Below, piece by piece: positions 46,873 through 57,662 of a stretch of DNA of 64,000 bases. Source of the DNA: Glycine soja (Eukaryota > Streptophyta > Magnoliopsida > Fabales > Fabaceae); NCBI RefSeq assembly GCF_004193775.1, contig NC_041002.1, positions 38,847,112-38,911,111 on the forward strand, read 5' to 3'. Below the pieces are notes generated by a model. The model worked only from the letters and a program-made list of their open reading frames with translations. It was not told where the DNA came from and made no database searches. Position 1 is the stretch's first letter; each line of letters opens with the position of its first letter. A program made the position numbers and the translations under genes.

Positions 46873-47627
46873 TGATAATAGTTAATTAAGAGTTTATTTT
46901 GAGGTTAAATTATATAAAAATATATAATTTTTTTCTCATAATTTTTTCTTTTTGAGCAAATAATTGATAAATTAACATCATTTAAGTTTTTATGTAGATG
47001 ATACTAAAAGTGATAAATTTATTATGTTTAGTGAGTAAAATAAAGCCCAAGAAAACAAGAATAGTTAAGAAAAACAAGTTAATTGAGAAAAGTAATGCTA
47101 ATTAGGAAAAAGAACTAATTGAGTAGTGCTAATTAAGGAAAGAATAATAATTAAGGAAGCATAACTAATTAAGAAAAGTAATTTAAGCTCTGCAAATGGA
47201 TTTGAGAGAGAAAATAGATAAAGTAAGTTCTTTCATGCAGGAGATCAAAGTTAAAGTGTACTAGTAGATGTAGGAGTAAATTGAAATAATTATAAATAGA
47301 AAAAATTATTAACATTACATCAAAGAGTAGCTCGGATAGGCTAAGTTTCCAATATTCTTATCTTCTGAATTTCCTTCTACAACAAAATTGGATTTTCTCA
47401 TTTCTTTTGTCTTTAATTAATCAATTTAAATTCTTGTTTAATTTCTCTTCTTGTTTGATTTAATTTTTTTTATCAATTTAAATTATGACTTTTCTACAAC
47501 CTTTCCAAATCTTTTTCTTAATCAAATATTCATTTACATAAATACGTCTCCCGTGGATACAATACTCAAACTTTCGTTTTAACTTTACTACTTGGGAAGA
47601 ATGGGTGCACTTGCCAATCCATCAACA
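46873..47627 (+). repeat. R1 solo LTR, internally shortened, unit C
   Basis: It starts TGATAATAGTTAATTAAG and ends CCATCAACA. It is preceded by GTCAT (46868-46872) and followed by GTAAT (47628-47632), a target duplication with one change. It is 755 bp, colinear with 25811-26531. Confidence 0.68.
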
Positions 47628-49440
47628 GTAATATATTTTTTTCTTGAAAAAAAACAATGATAGTTTTTTTATGTAAAAAAAGAAATTATTTTCCATCAAC
47701 AATCTATCATTTTAATTTCAAACTTTCCTTATTCTTTAATTATTTTCCATCGATCCACCCAACTAATTAACTTAGATTTCCATTTCACCCACTCACATAT
47801 ATTGCAAAGTAAAATAAATTGGACCATATTTATTTTTAACCTAATTACAATCTCATCAAGAATGGAGGTACAAATAAATATTATGAGTCATTCGAAAAAT
47901 TAAAATATATCTAATTTTAAACCAAATACTAATGATGTATTTTTCCAAAAGAATTCAATAACATATAATAAAAATTTATTCACACAGAATATAAATTTAA
48001 CTCTTTAAAAAAATCTATTACAAATATCATTTGATGTGTCATCATCGTTTTGTGGTTTCAATTACATTTTCGTACAAATCGTCTTTGAAATATTTCTTGA
48101 ATTTATGAAAATATCATCGCTTTAAAAAGGATGACAGTTTTGAAAGAACTGTCGTTAAACTTGTGTAATAAAAATCAGGTTTATTTTTATAAATTTATTT
48201 TGATTTGTAAATTATTTTTATTCTAATTATATATAAAATAATAAAATTTAAATATTTAAATTTTTTGAACTATTTTCATTTTAACTATAAAAATTTATTT
48301 ATAAATAAGTTTTTCAATACCAATTATATAGATCAAGAAATTAGTTAAATTAATATATAAGTTATTTATATATTTTATTTTATGTCATTTATAAAAATTA
48401 TTTACATTTATTTTTATATATAAAAAATAATAATTTTTATTTTAATAATAAAAATAATAATTTTTAGATTATTCAATATTATTTTAAATTTACATAATAT
48501 GTATAAGTTACATAAAATAATTTTTTTTTCAAATAATCCATATATTTTTTTATGTATTTATTTTAAAATTATATTAAAATAAGAACATTTTTGTTAACTT
48601 ATGTTAAAATAAAATTTTATTATAAAATAAATACGTATAAAATTTAAAATTAAATATTTTTAAATATTAAATATTTTATTTTAATTTATTAAATTTTATT
48701 ATTCAAAAAATTATAAATTACATATTAAAATATAAATTTATAAATATTTTAAATTAAAACTAATTTTTATAACTCTTATTAATGATATATTTAAAATAGT
48801 ATTTATAAAATTAATGAAATAAAACATGTGTCTTAAGAGTTTGTTAGTTTGTCTTTAAATAAAATGTGATGAGTTCAAGTCTTATTAAAACTGAAACTTG
48901 CATTCAAGTGAGTACCAAAGTCGCAAATTCAAAATTATAAGAGCACAAAAATTACAACTTAACCTATTTTTTATAACTTGTAATATTTTAGTTATAACAT
49001 TTGTCGATATGTTAGTTTAAGCAAAGTTTTTTTAGACATTAACTTTTAATTCTTAGTTTCTTATATTTTAATATCATTATATTCTTTAAATAATTTTATT
49101 AAATATAATTATACTTATATAATAAACTTTATAAATAATCCTTTCAAAATAATTCTATTTAGCAAATTATATGTTATTTAGCAAATTGGTGAAATAATGA
49201 AAACCTCCTTGTCATATATAATGCAACCTTTATAATTAGTGGAGAGTGAATTAATTAAAATGTTAGTGTACTACCCAGATCCACAAAATTTACATTGCAT
49301 TAGAATGTGCACGTTAGACCTCTTAGTTAGCCTAACACTAAAGTGGAGACGCACCTCCCTCAGCAGTCGGACTATTGAGCTGGTTATCAACACATCTATA
49401 TATTTGAATCTTAATGATAATATTATTATTTCTTTATCAA
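47628..49440. other. AT-rich noncoding DNA between units C and D
   Basis: 47628-48930 is colinear with 26532-27650. 48930-49440 is unmatched AT-rich sequence with a short open stretch at 49239-49466. That stretch has no recognisable motif, and I leave it uncalled. Confidence 0.55.
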
Positions 49441-50035
49441 GTTGCAGGTACCTACTTATCTACTAGCAATTAATTATTTATAAGTGATGAATTATCTACA
49501 AGCTATGAATTATCTACTAAATATTATCTACAAACTCTGAATTATCTTCTAGCTATCATTTAAAAGTTAGAAATGATCTAGAAGTGTTGTTAGACCATCA
49601 TAACAGCTCCTACAATGAAAGACCCGATACTCCTATCCCACGCTATAAATACCAGGTTCTATCTCATCATTTTCATTCCATTATCAACTCACTCTATACG
49701 TATTTGAACACCAGAGTCTTTTGTTTTGTAGGTCCTCCTCATGCTCCCTTAACAGCGGGTACCTATAATGTGTGAAATCGTGGAGCTCATCCAAACTATG
49801 TCCCCTCTACATTTGGGTAAGTACCAAGTCATAAAATTAATCTTTAAGAAACTATTCTAGAGCTTCTAATAATTAAAAAAAATATGAAAAAACATTTTAT
49901 ATTAACTTTGATTCATAAAGTGTTAATGATGGATTGTTGCTCACAAAAAAAAAAAAAGGATGGATTGATAGGATATATTGTTATTCTTTAATTATAATTA
50001 TAAGATCTATTCAATCTGATCATAGTAATTTTTTA
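49441..50035 (+). repeat. Old LTR remnant upstream of unit D
   Basis: It shares ordered phrases with 18561-19102 (GAAGTGTTGTTAGACCAT, TTTTGTAGGTCC, CATGCTCCCTTAACAG, TGTGTGAAATCGTGGAG). An imperfect ATTATCTA(C/G) phrase is repeated several times at 49488-49560. It is probably the R/U5 part of an old gypsy LTR. Confidence 0.4.
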
Positions 50036-50495
50036 ATATATATATATATATATATATAGAATTTTACATAAATAAACGAGACAATCAAAGATAATTGGAT
50101 TTTTTTCAAGGTTTCACCACTCATAAATAAGACCTACACGCTATAAATAAAGAAATCAAAAGTTAAGAAAATCACAATTAAATTGGAGAATTATTTGAAT
50201 CCAAAACTAATTTTAAATAAATTAATGTCAAATTTATGATTGATATTTTCAAACATCTTTATCTTTTTATAATAATTTTTTTGATTTATAGGAGATTTAT
50301 CAAGATAAGTAAATCAAATTATTCTAAAAATTATATCGAATTTTCTTATCATTAATTTTATTGCGAAAATTATCTTCTTTAAAACCCTTGCCGTCTACTC
50401 TTCTACCCTTCTTCCGCAAATTAAAAATCTGTTCAATCATCTCATTCCTCTTTCATTCGTATTTTCAACTCTTAAACTTTATTTCTTTTACCACC
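50036..50495. promoter_or_regulatory. Upstream region of B3 pseudogene D
   Basis: It contains a short TA run at 50036-50058 and the region that, in units A-C, precedes exon 1 (TTTCACCACTC, AGACCTACACGC, GGAGATTTATC). It is about 80% similar to the other copies. In D it joins directly to the old LTR remnant, suggesting this is the ancestral upstream order. Confidence 0.45.
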
Positions 50496-51210
50496 ATGAG
50501 GACCTTGGAAACTTTAAAGCAATTGGTTGCAACTATTACAGATTGGAAGTCGCTTAAGAAGATGGTTTGCAAACCCTTTAAGCCTTCCATTTTGCATTTG
50601 GTAATATCACAACATGTGACCCAGTTATATAGCGAAGAAGAGTTGGTTCAATTAAATAATTTCAGAAAACTACATTCAAGTGTTGAATCGAAGATAGACA
50701 AAAAACATTGATCAGAGGGTGACCGGAAAAAGGTGCTTATTAAATTGTAACTCAATTTATGTAGGTTATATGTTATTCTGTATGTATTAAATACATGACT
50801 CTTGTGTATGTACATGCAGACAAATTGAAGTGATGCCCAAAGAGGAAAGACCCATGCCGGTAGTGATTAAAAAACCAAAAAAGATAATCTTGATACAGAA
50901 CGACCAAACACCAGATTTGCCTACAGAAATCAAGAACCGAGTCACTGAGTTGAATGGTCATGATATTAAATTTCTCATGCACAAGAAACTCTTCTTTTCA
51001 TATGTGAAACCAAATAGCAATCGTTTGTCAATGCCTATAAATGAAATTATGTGTGAATTCGTGACAGAAGCTGAGATTGCAAAATTGGATGAAAGAGATG
51101 ACACTAATGGAAAAGGACGACTTGTTGGTGTAGAAGTAACTGTGTTGGACCCATGTCTGAGAGAATTTATTTTACCATTGAAGAAGTGGAGCATGCAAAA
51201 AATTGACACC

Positions 51211-51601
51211 TGTTGGTAGTTGATTAGATGATAGTTGATAATTGATAGTTTTAGAGAATTGTTTTAGAAAGAAGGCTATGTCATTGATTTCTTGGATTGT
51301 CAATTACAACATACCAATTGCCTATTTATAGGCTCAAGTCACCAACCTCTCAATGGTGGTGAATGTTTCTACATTACTTTAGGTCTTTCTAGAGTTTTCA
51401 TGATAGATTAGTATCATGACAGTTCTAGATTCTTCTATCTTATACATACACTTATAGTTCTAGATTGTTCTACCATATTCATACACATTATAGTTCTAGA
51501 TTGTTCTACCATATTCATACACACTATAGTTCTAGATTGTTCTACCATATTCATACATATTATATTTAAGAATATTCTAGAAATTTGTAGCAATTTCAAC
51601 A
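51211..51601 (-). repeat. 3' LTR of the copia element in B3 copy D
   Basis: 391 bp. It contains a 36-bp tandem repeat (TATAGTTCTAGATTGTTCTA units, about 51453-51560, three copies) and the complement of a TATAAATAGG box near 51323. Confidence 0.93.
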
Positions 51602-53488
51602 CTCCTCCTTGATGAAAATTTTTGTGACTCCGAGCATAGCTCGTAATTCTTCAAATCTTGGTCTCGGCAAAGCCTTCGTGAATATGTCTGCAATTTGATC
51701 TTCTGTTCTGCAGTAGTCGAGTTTGATCTCTTTAGTTGCTTCAGCTTCTCTGATAAAGTGATACTTGATTGCTATGTGTTTTGTTCTGCAGTGATGAACT
51801 GGATTCTTCGCCATTGCAATTGCTGATTTGTTGTCGCAGTTGATTTTAGTAGGCTCATCTTGTTTTTCTCCCATGTCTTCAAGTATCCTACGAAGCCATA
51901 TAGCTTGACTCGTTGCTTCAGCAGCTGCCACGTACTCTGCTTCTGCTGTTGATTGTGTTACTATAGCTTGCTTCTTCGATGCCCAAGAGAACATTCCTGA
52001 TCCTAGTGAGAAAGCATAGCTAGATGTACTCTTCATGTCATCTGCCAAACTTGCCCAATCATTGTCAGTGTAGCCAAGTAATTCTGAGTTGGTTTCGGTA
52101 GTATACCATATACCAAACTCTTTTGTTCCTTGTAGATACCTCAAAATTCTTTTTCCTGCTCCAAAGTGTATTTGACTTGGGCTTTGCATGAATCTTGATA
52201 GAAGAATTGTAGCATACATTATGTCAGGCAGTGTAGCTATCAAATATAGGAGGCTTCCAATTAGACTTCGGTATTTGGATGCATCAGCTTCTAGTGCTCC
52301 ATCATTCTTGTGTAGTTTCTCATTTGTTATGAGTGGAGTAGCAACAGGTTTGCAATCATACATCTTGAATTTCTTAAGTAAGCCTTCTGTGTATCTCTTT
52401 TGCGAGATGAATATCCCTTCATTTCTCTGACTTACCTCTATGCCGAGGAAGTAACTCATCAAACCAAGGTCGATCATCTCAAAGGTCTTCATCATGTCTT
52501 CTTTAAACTCCATCATCATCTTAGTATTGTTTCCCGTGTAGATAAGATCATCTACATATAGAGAGAGTAAGAGAGTGTACTGACCTTGAGACTTGATGTA
52601 AAGTGTAGGCTCACTCTTACTCCTCCTGAATCCTCGATCCATGAAATACTGATCGATTCTGCTATACCATGCTCGAGGTGCTTGCTTCAAACCGTAGAGT
52701 GCTTTTCTTAGTCTTAACACTTTTCTTTTTTTGCCTTCAGACACAAATCCTTGTGGCTGCTCCACATAGATCTCTTCTTCAAGTACACCTTTAAGGAAGG
52801 CGGATTTGACATCTAGTTGATGGATACTCCATCCTTTTTGTGACGCAAGAGCTATTAGAGCTCTTATGGTATCAAGACGAGCTACTGGTGCAAATGTCTC
52901 ATTGTAGTCAATTTCGGGTTGTTTTGAGTAACCTTTAGCTACTAGCCTCGCCTTGTGTTTCTGTATGGTGCCATCAGGGTTGAGCTTTGTCTTATAGACC
53001 CACTTAACCCCAATGATATCTTTTCCATGGGGACGATTTACTAACTCCCATGTGTTGTTTTTCTTGATCATCTGTATCTCTTCTTCCATTTCCTTGACCC
53101 ATACTTCCTGCTTTGACGCTTCTTCAAAGCTTCCAGGTTCAAGTATGGCCAAGTTACAGGTTTCATATATGTCCACCAAAGATCTTACTCGTCTTGGAGT
53201 AGACTCTGGTGATGATAGTTCTTGATCTTGTTGTTGTGGTGTAGGTGAAGGTGGTTCACCTGGGTCTTCTTCCTCAGCTTCTTCTTGAGGTAGTTGAGCG
53301 GGTATAAGAACGTTCTTCTCCACTTTTTCTTCATCCCAATTCCAAGAAGCGTACTCATCAACTTCAACATCTTGACTGATGACGAGTTTCTTAGTTTGCA
53401 AGTTGTAGACATGGTAACCCTTAGAGATATTGCTATACCCAAGGAAGATACCTTGTATAGTCTTGTCTTCAAGCTTGTGCCTCTTCAC
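51596..53488 (-). pseudogene. Copia pol, C-terminal part: integrase end, reverse transcriptase, RNase H
   Basis: A 630-residue open frame starts in the integrase C-terminal region (KGYHVYNLQTKKLVISQDVE). It contains the full copia reverse transcriptase: WELVNRPHGKDIIGVKWVYK, ARLVAKGYSQ-like ARLVAKGYSKQPEIDYNETF, QLDVKSAFLKG, YGLKQAPRAWY and the catalytic LLSLYVDDLIYTGN. RNase H follows, with GYTDNDWAS, STAEAEYVAAAEA, CDNKSAIAMAKNP and RTEDQIADIFTKALP. It ends inside the 3' LTR edge. The frame itself is intact, but it is cut off from the rest of the polyprotein by a frame change near 53580. Confidence 0.92.
51602..51610 (-). other. Polypurine tract of the copia element in copy D
   Basis: The plus strand CTCCTCCTT (minus AAGGAGGAG) lies directly beside the 3' LTR edge. 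Confidence 0.85.
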
Positions 53489-53526
53489 GTCTGGAGTATG
53501 AATGTAGCATATAGATCCAAAGACCC

Positions 53527-54198
53527 TTAGGTGCTTTGCTGATGGCTTCTTCCCGTTCCAAGCTTCAATTGGAGTCTGTCTTTTATAGACTTAGTTGGAC
53601 ATCTGTTGAGTATGTAAACAGTAGTGTAGACTGCTTCAGCCCAGAATGTGTTAGGTAGTCCCTTTTCCTTGAGCATCGATCTAGCCATCTCTATAACTGT
53701 GGGATTCTTTCTCTTGGACACTCCATTTTGTTGAGGAGAATATGCGACTGTAAGTTGTCGCTCAATGCCTTCATCCTCTCAAAATCTTTCAAACTCGCGA
53801 GAGGTGTACTCTTTGCCGCGATCACTTCTTAGTACTTTTATCCATTTTCCACTTTGATTTTCAGCAAGGGCCTTGAACTTTTTGAATACTCCAAAGACTT
53901 ATGATTTTTCTTTTAGAATATATACCCATGTCATTCTAGAGAAGTCATCAATGAAGAGTATGAAGTACCTGTTGTTCCTATGTGATGGCGTCCTCATTGG
54001 TCCACAAACGTCCGTATGTATCAGCTCCAATAGATCTTTCGCTCTCCATGCTCCGCTTGTTGAGAAAGGAAATCGGTGTTGCTTACCAATGAGACATCCT
54101 TCACACACTTCATTGTTCTGCTTTATGCTTGGAAGATCTCTCATCATGTTCTTCTCATGTAACAACTTCAAGGCATGTGTGTTGAAGTGGCCAAATCT
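53527..54198 (-). pseudogene. Copia pol, broken part: GAG-pre-integrase and integrase core
   Basis: It follows the gag/protease frame after an in-frame TGA at about 54199. It shows CEGCLIGKQHRFPF (zinc part) and IHTDVCGPM...FIDDFSRMTWVYILKEKS with the first core aspartate. An in-frame TAA follows near 53900. [10 protein letters not shown] (second aspartate) and a TGA near 53779 come next, then NGVSKRKNPTVIEMARSML (the usual glutamate region). The frame changes near 53580. With three stops and one frame change the integrase cannot be made by normal translation. Confidence 0.85.
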
Positions 54199-55509
54199 TC
54201 AATGCCATAGCCATGAATCATCAACTTGTACCTTCATGGCAATGTTTGTTGCATATTTTAAATTTAGAGGGAAGCTTCTATTGCTCTTATTCATCTTTAC
54301 TTGGGCTATCTCAGACCTTTTATTTTTGTTGTCTATGATTTTGCATACACCTCCTTCAAAGTGAAGTGTGTAGCCTCTCTCCATCATTTGGCCAATGCTT
54401 AGAAGATTTTCTTTTAGGCTGGGAACTAGTAAGACATCATGGATGAGTCGCGTACCTTTATCTGTCTCCACCATGATAGTGCCTTTGCCTTTTGATTCAA
54501 CCACACTTCTATTTCCCAGTTGAACTTTGACTTTGACAGACTCATCAATACTTTTAAAAATAGTCTTATCCTTGGCCATGTGATTGCTACATCCACTATC
54601 CAAGTACCAGTTTCCTCCCTTTTCTTTTATTGAGTCTTGAGTGGCGTAGAACGTACATTGTTCTTGATCATGCTCCTCTGCGATATTGGCTTGATGCCTA
54701 TTTTTGTTGCGACAATTTTTCTCTACGTGCCCGAACTTCTTGCAATGGTTGCATTGTGGCATATTATGGAACCAACAATTTTTCTCTGCGTGGCCTTGCC
54801 TTTTGCATATATTGCATGGAGGATTTTTATCTGTTTTGTTCTTAAGGAAATTCCTAGAACCTTCTCTTCTTCTGGAAGTTTCTCCATAATTTTTCTTTCC
54901 TCCATTTTCTTTGTTTTGGGGCTGAAATTTAAACTTTGACTGAAAGGCATTTTCAAGTGTATCTTCTTTATGCCTATATAGTCTTTGCTCATATGCTTCA
55001 AGAGAGCCCACAAGTTTTGTCTTTGATAGAGTGGACATATCTTTGGTTTCCTCAATCGTTGTCACGATTGGGTCAAACTTTTGGGGCATAGTAATTAGAA
55101 TTTTCTCAATAATTTTCTTGTCAAGAATATCTTCTCCAAAAGCTCTCATTTGATTAACTATTTCTTTAACTTTAGAATAGTAATCTTTAACTGTCTCAGA
55201 CTCCTTCATCTTCAATAGTTCAAAATATCTTCTTAGAGATTGAAGTTTAACGGCACGTACCTTAACACTTCCTTGAAACTCCTCCTGCAATGTGTTCCAC
55301 GCTTCTTTGGCAGTCTTAGCTCCCACAATTCTTGGGAAAATTGGATCAGTCACCGCTTGTTGCAAGGTGAACAACACCTTTGAATTTTTCTGTTTATTTT
55401 TCTTCAACTCTTTTTCTTGAGATGCATTAAGAGCTGAAGTATCCGCGGGAAAAGTGAAGCCCTCTTCTACTATGTCCCATAAATCTTGAGATGAAAAATA
55501 TGTTTCCAT
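54199..55509 (-). CDS. Copia gag and protease (436 aa open frame)
   Basis: The N-terminal two-thirds is a copia-type gag (LWDIVEEGF, FTLQQAVTDPIFPRI, AKEAWNTLQEEFQGS, MKESETVKDYYSKVKEIV, KIIEKILITMPQKFDPIV). Two CCHC zinc knuckles follow: CNICKRQGHAEKNC and CNHCKKFGHVEKNC. The aspartic protease begins at NWYLDSGCSNHMAKDK (DSG active site) and runs to VLLVPSLKENLLSIGQM. The frame starts at an ATG at 55509, about 210 bp inside the 5' LTR, and stays open to an in-frame stop where integrase would begin. It is usable in principle for particle proteins, though not for a full polyprotein. Confidence 0.9.
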   Translation of the reverse strand: METYFSSQDLWDIVEEGFTFPADTSALNASQEKELKKNKQKNSKVLFTLQQAVTDPIFPRIVGAKTAKEAWNTLQEEFQGSVKVRAVKLQSLRRYFELLKMKESETVKDYYSKVKEIVNQMRAFGEDILDKKIIEKILITMPQKFDPIVTTIEETKDMSTLSKTKLVGSLEAYEQRLYRHKEDTLENAFQSKFKFQPQNKENGGKKNYGETSRRREGSRNFLKNKTDKNPPCNICKRQGHAEKNCWFHNMPQCNHCKKFGHVEKNCRNKNRHQANIAEEHDQEQCTFYATQDSIKEKGGNWYLDSGCSNHMAKDKTIFKSIDESVKVKVQLGNRSVVESKGKGTIMVETDKGTRLIHDVLLVPSLKENLLSIGQMMERGYTLHFEGGVCKIIDNKNKRSEIAQVKMNKSNRSFPLNLKYATNIAMKVQVDDSWLWH

Positions 55510-55708
55510 TTTAACACGTTAGAAATCATAATTTTCACCATTGAAGATAGGGACAGAAATAGTTGATGATTGAGTAGTGTTATCCATAGCTTAGAAAAAA
55601 ATATTATTAGAGTTGGTTAATAGTACAAAGGAAATTTTTGAAGTAGTTGGGAGGATTTTGGAATGGTAGGTAGGTAAGATAACTACGCCCAATGTATGAT
55701 CGAACGTA

Positions 55709-55720
55709 GCTCTGATGCCA
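55709..55720 (-). other. Primer-binding site, initiator tRNA-Met type, copia element in copy D
   Basis: The plus strand GCTCTGATGCCA (complement TGGCATCAGAGC) starts one base inside the 5' LTR. It differs at one position from the usual plant TGGTATCAGAGC. Confidence 0.85.
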
Positions 55721-55721
55721 C

Positions 55722-56112
55722 TGTTGGTAGTTGATTAGATGATAGTTGATAATTGATAGTTTTAGAGAATTGTTTTAGAAAGAAGGTTATGTCATTGATT
55801 TCATGGATTTTCAATTACAACATATCAATTGCCTATTTATAGGCTCAAGTCACAAACCTCTCAATGATGGTGAATGTTTCTACATTACTTTAGGTCTTTC
55901 TAGAGTTTTCATGATAGATTAGTATCATGATAGTTTTAGATTCTTCTATCTTATACATACACTTATAGTTCTAGATTGTTCTACCATATTCATACACATT
56001 ATAGTTCTAGATTGTTCTACCATATTCATACACACTATAGTTCTAGATTGTTCTACCATATTCATACATATTATATTTAAGAATATTCTAGAAATTTGTA
56101 GCAATTTCAACA
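55722..56112 (-). repeat. 5' LTR of the copia element in B3 copy D
   Basis: 391 bp, same edges and same 36-bp repeats as its partner. The complement of TATAAATAGG lies near 55832-55842 and would serve as promoter on the minus strand. Confidence 0.93.
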
Positions 56113-56220
56113 ACACCTACAACTTGATAAAAAATTGGAATAGTATTGTATCTGCTAATAACTTGAAATTTGGTCTTTTAGGGTTGATAACAAGCTATAT
56201 CTTCTATTAAATAAACTGTG

Positions 56221-56659
56221 AAGGTTAGACTATGGTATTGAATGTTGAGGGAATTTCATTAAGAAATTTCTTGTTTTAGTACAAACACTATTAAAGAGTC
56301 ATTCACAATATTTGAAAACGTAAACCATTAGTACAAACACTATTACATATAAAATTTCAGTACCGTTAAACTTTTTAAGAAATTCAAACTATAAAGTTTT
56401 GTTGAACTTCACATTGGGTATGAATTGAAATCATAGTAAAAGTACATATCAATGATGCTTTTTAACCAAAAATGTCTATTTTAAATTTTTTTAATTAATA
56501 TTCTAAAAGTACTGATTATCATTTGCCATGAAAATTTAATTTAATTTATAATATGCAAAATAATTGAACGAAAAGAGAGATTATTATCATCCGTAATTGA
56601 TTACTTTGGAACTCTTTTACAAATTAATTATCAAAATGAATCTGTTTTAAAATTAATTA
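56221..56659. other. Unassigned AT-rich spacer after pseudogene D
   Basis: It begins with about 30 bp (AGGTTAGACTATGGTATTG...) not found after the other B3 stops, then ATTTCATTAA resumes the shared flank. No gene. Confidence 0.5.
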
Positions 56660-56953
56660 CTATCTCCTCTGTTTCTTTTTATTGGTCGTTTAAAGTTGTT
56701 TTTTTGGAAAACAATAAATACAAATAAATTTTTTATGCTATTAAAATAATTATGTGATTTTTTATTTTATCCCTTTTTTCTTATTTCACAATACATACAT
56801 ACATAAATCAATCAATTAAAGATTAAGAGAAAAAGTAAGGATATAATTAGAAAATAATAACTAATGTGATCTTAAATTTTATAAATGATAGATAAATAGA
56901 AATAAAAATATTTTTGAAATTCAACAATTAAAAAGAAACAGAGGAAATAATAG
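56660..56953. mobile_element. Stowaway-like MITE
   Basis: The left end CTATCTCCTCTGTTTCTTTTT and the right end AAAAAGAAACAGAGGAAATAATAG form terminal inverted repeats of about 20 bp. They resemble the CTCCCTCCGTNNC end of plant Stowaway/mariner MITEs. It is 294 bp, AT-rich and noncoding. It is preceded by TA, but the right-hand TA is not clean. Confidence 0.6.
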
Positions 56954-57245
56954 TCAACAACATAATGTTTTGAAAACTATTGGCAATTATTTTATTTGTG
57001 GTCTTAAAATGTCGCAAAAAATTACTATCAATTGACGGATTCCGTTTGGGGACACCAGCTTACTACGACGTGTGCGCCACGAAGCATGCGGACAATGGAG
57101 TCACTATCTTGCAACCGATTAGGAAACATAGGGAAGTTGGTGATTAAACAATCATCAATTAAAAAACTTAACTTCGTACCTTTCTCTTCGATAATATGTG
57201 ATCTAGAGATACTAATTGATCCAGATATAGGGAAATAATTGAAGG

Positions 57246-57662
57246 GATCCTTTAGGAATTTCCCTGAGCTAAAAGAAAAAAATTAATCGGGATTTTCAAT
57301 TTTTGAAACAATGAATTATTGATTGAGATTCGGATCTGTGAGCAATGGGGCATAGGAGCAGACGGACAATTAAGCAACATGTTCTGAGTATCTGACTGGT
57401 GCTCTATTTTCGGATGAATTTAGATTGGAAAAACAGAAAGAAAGCAGTTAATTTGTTTGATATAAAAATTAAGAGATACATATAAGAAGAAAAAGAAAAT
57501 TAGACATATATTTACAGTAACATGAATAAAATTGGGGGGTACATGAGTCAAGTTCAATTGAAGGTTTCAAAGATCCTTTTTCGATAAGAAATGTATAAAG
57601 ACTATAATAATAAATATCAAATCCCGATTAATCATTTTCTTTAAGCTCAAGGAAGTTTTTTA
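57246..57662. mobile_element. Foldback/MITE-like element with about 40-bp inverted ends
   Basis: The left arm contains TTTCCCTGAGCTAAAAG and AAAATTAATCGGGATTTTCAA. The right arm, complemented, reads CTTCCTTGAGCTTAAAG and AAATGATTAATCGGGATTTGA. Interior about 330 bp, noncoding. Target duplication not resolved. Confidence 0.6.

Larger units (their letters stand above)
51211..56112 (-). mobile_element. Ty1/copia retrotransposon in B3 copy D, with target duplication ACACC
   Basis: Two 391-bp LTRs (51211-51601 and 55722-56112) begin TGTTGG and end TTCAACA. ACACC is duplicated at 51206-51210 and 56113-56117. A tRNA-iMet-type primer site and a polypurine tract are in place. About eight LTR differences by eye, near 2%, suggest insertion within the last one or two million years under usual plant rates. 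Gag is open, but pol carries three in-frame stops and a frame change, so this copy is not autonomous unless helped. The coding order gag-protease-integrase-RT-RNase H is the copia order. Confidence 0.95.
50496..56220 (+). pseudogene. B3/DUF313-type gene, copy D, disrupted by a copia insertion
   Basis: Exon 1 (50496-50732) starts MRTLETLKQLVATITDWKSL like the other copies. It is two bases shorter, shifts frame near 50690 and stops at 50709. Exon 2 (from 50820) keeps KNRVTELNGHDIKFLMHKKL, RLSMPINEIMCEFVTEAEI and VLDPCLREFILPLKKW up to 51210. There a copia element is inserted after ACACC. The gene resumes at 56118 with tacaacttgataaaa and WNSIVSAN, then has a deletion of roughly 30 bp that shifts the frame before the old stop near 56220. 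Only one RKIIL-type linker unit is present. It is about 15% diverged from A-C at the nucleotide level by eye, so it is the oldest branch of the array. It is not expected to make a functional protein. Confidence 0.85.

Noticed and set aside
49239..49466. 75-codon frame before unit D
   Set aside because: No domain, not conserved in the other units, leucine/serine-rich noise in AT-rich DNA.
57032..57238. 68-codon plus-strand frame in a less AT-rich patch, with an alternative minus-strand reading
   Set aside because: No motif recognised, no splice or promoter support. It could be a decayed exon, but I cannot name it.
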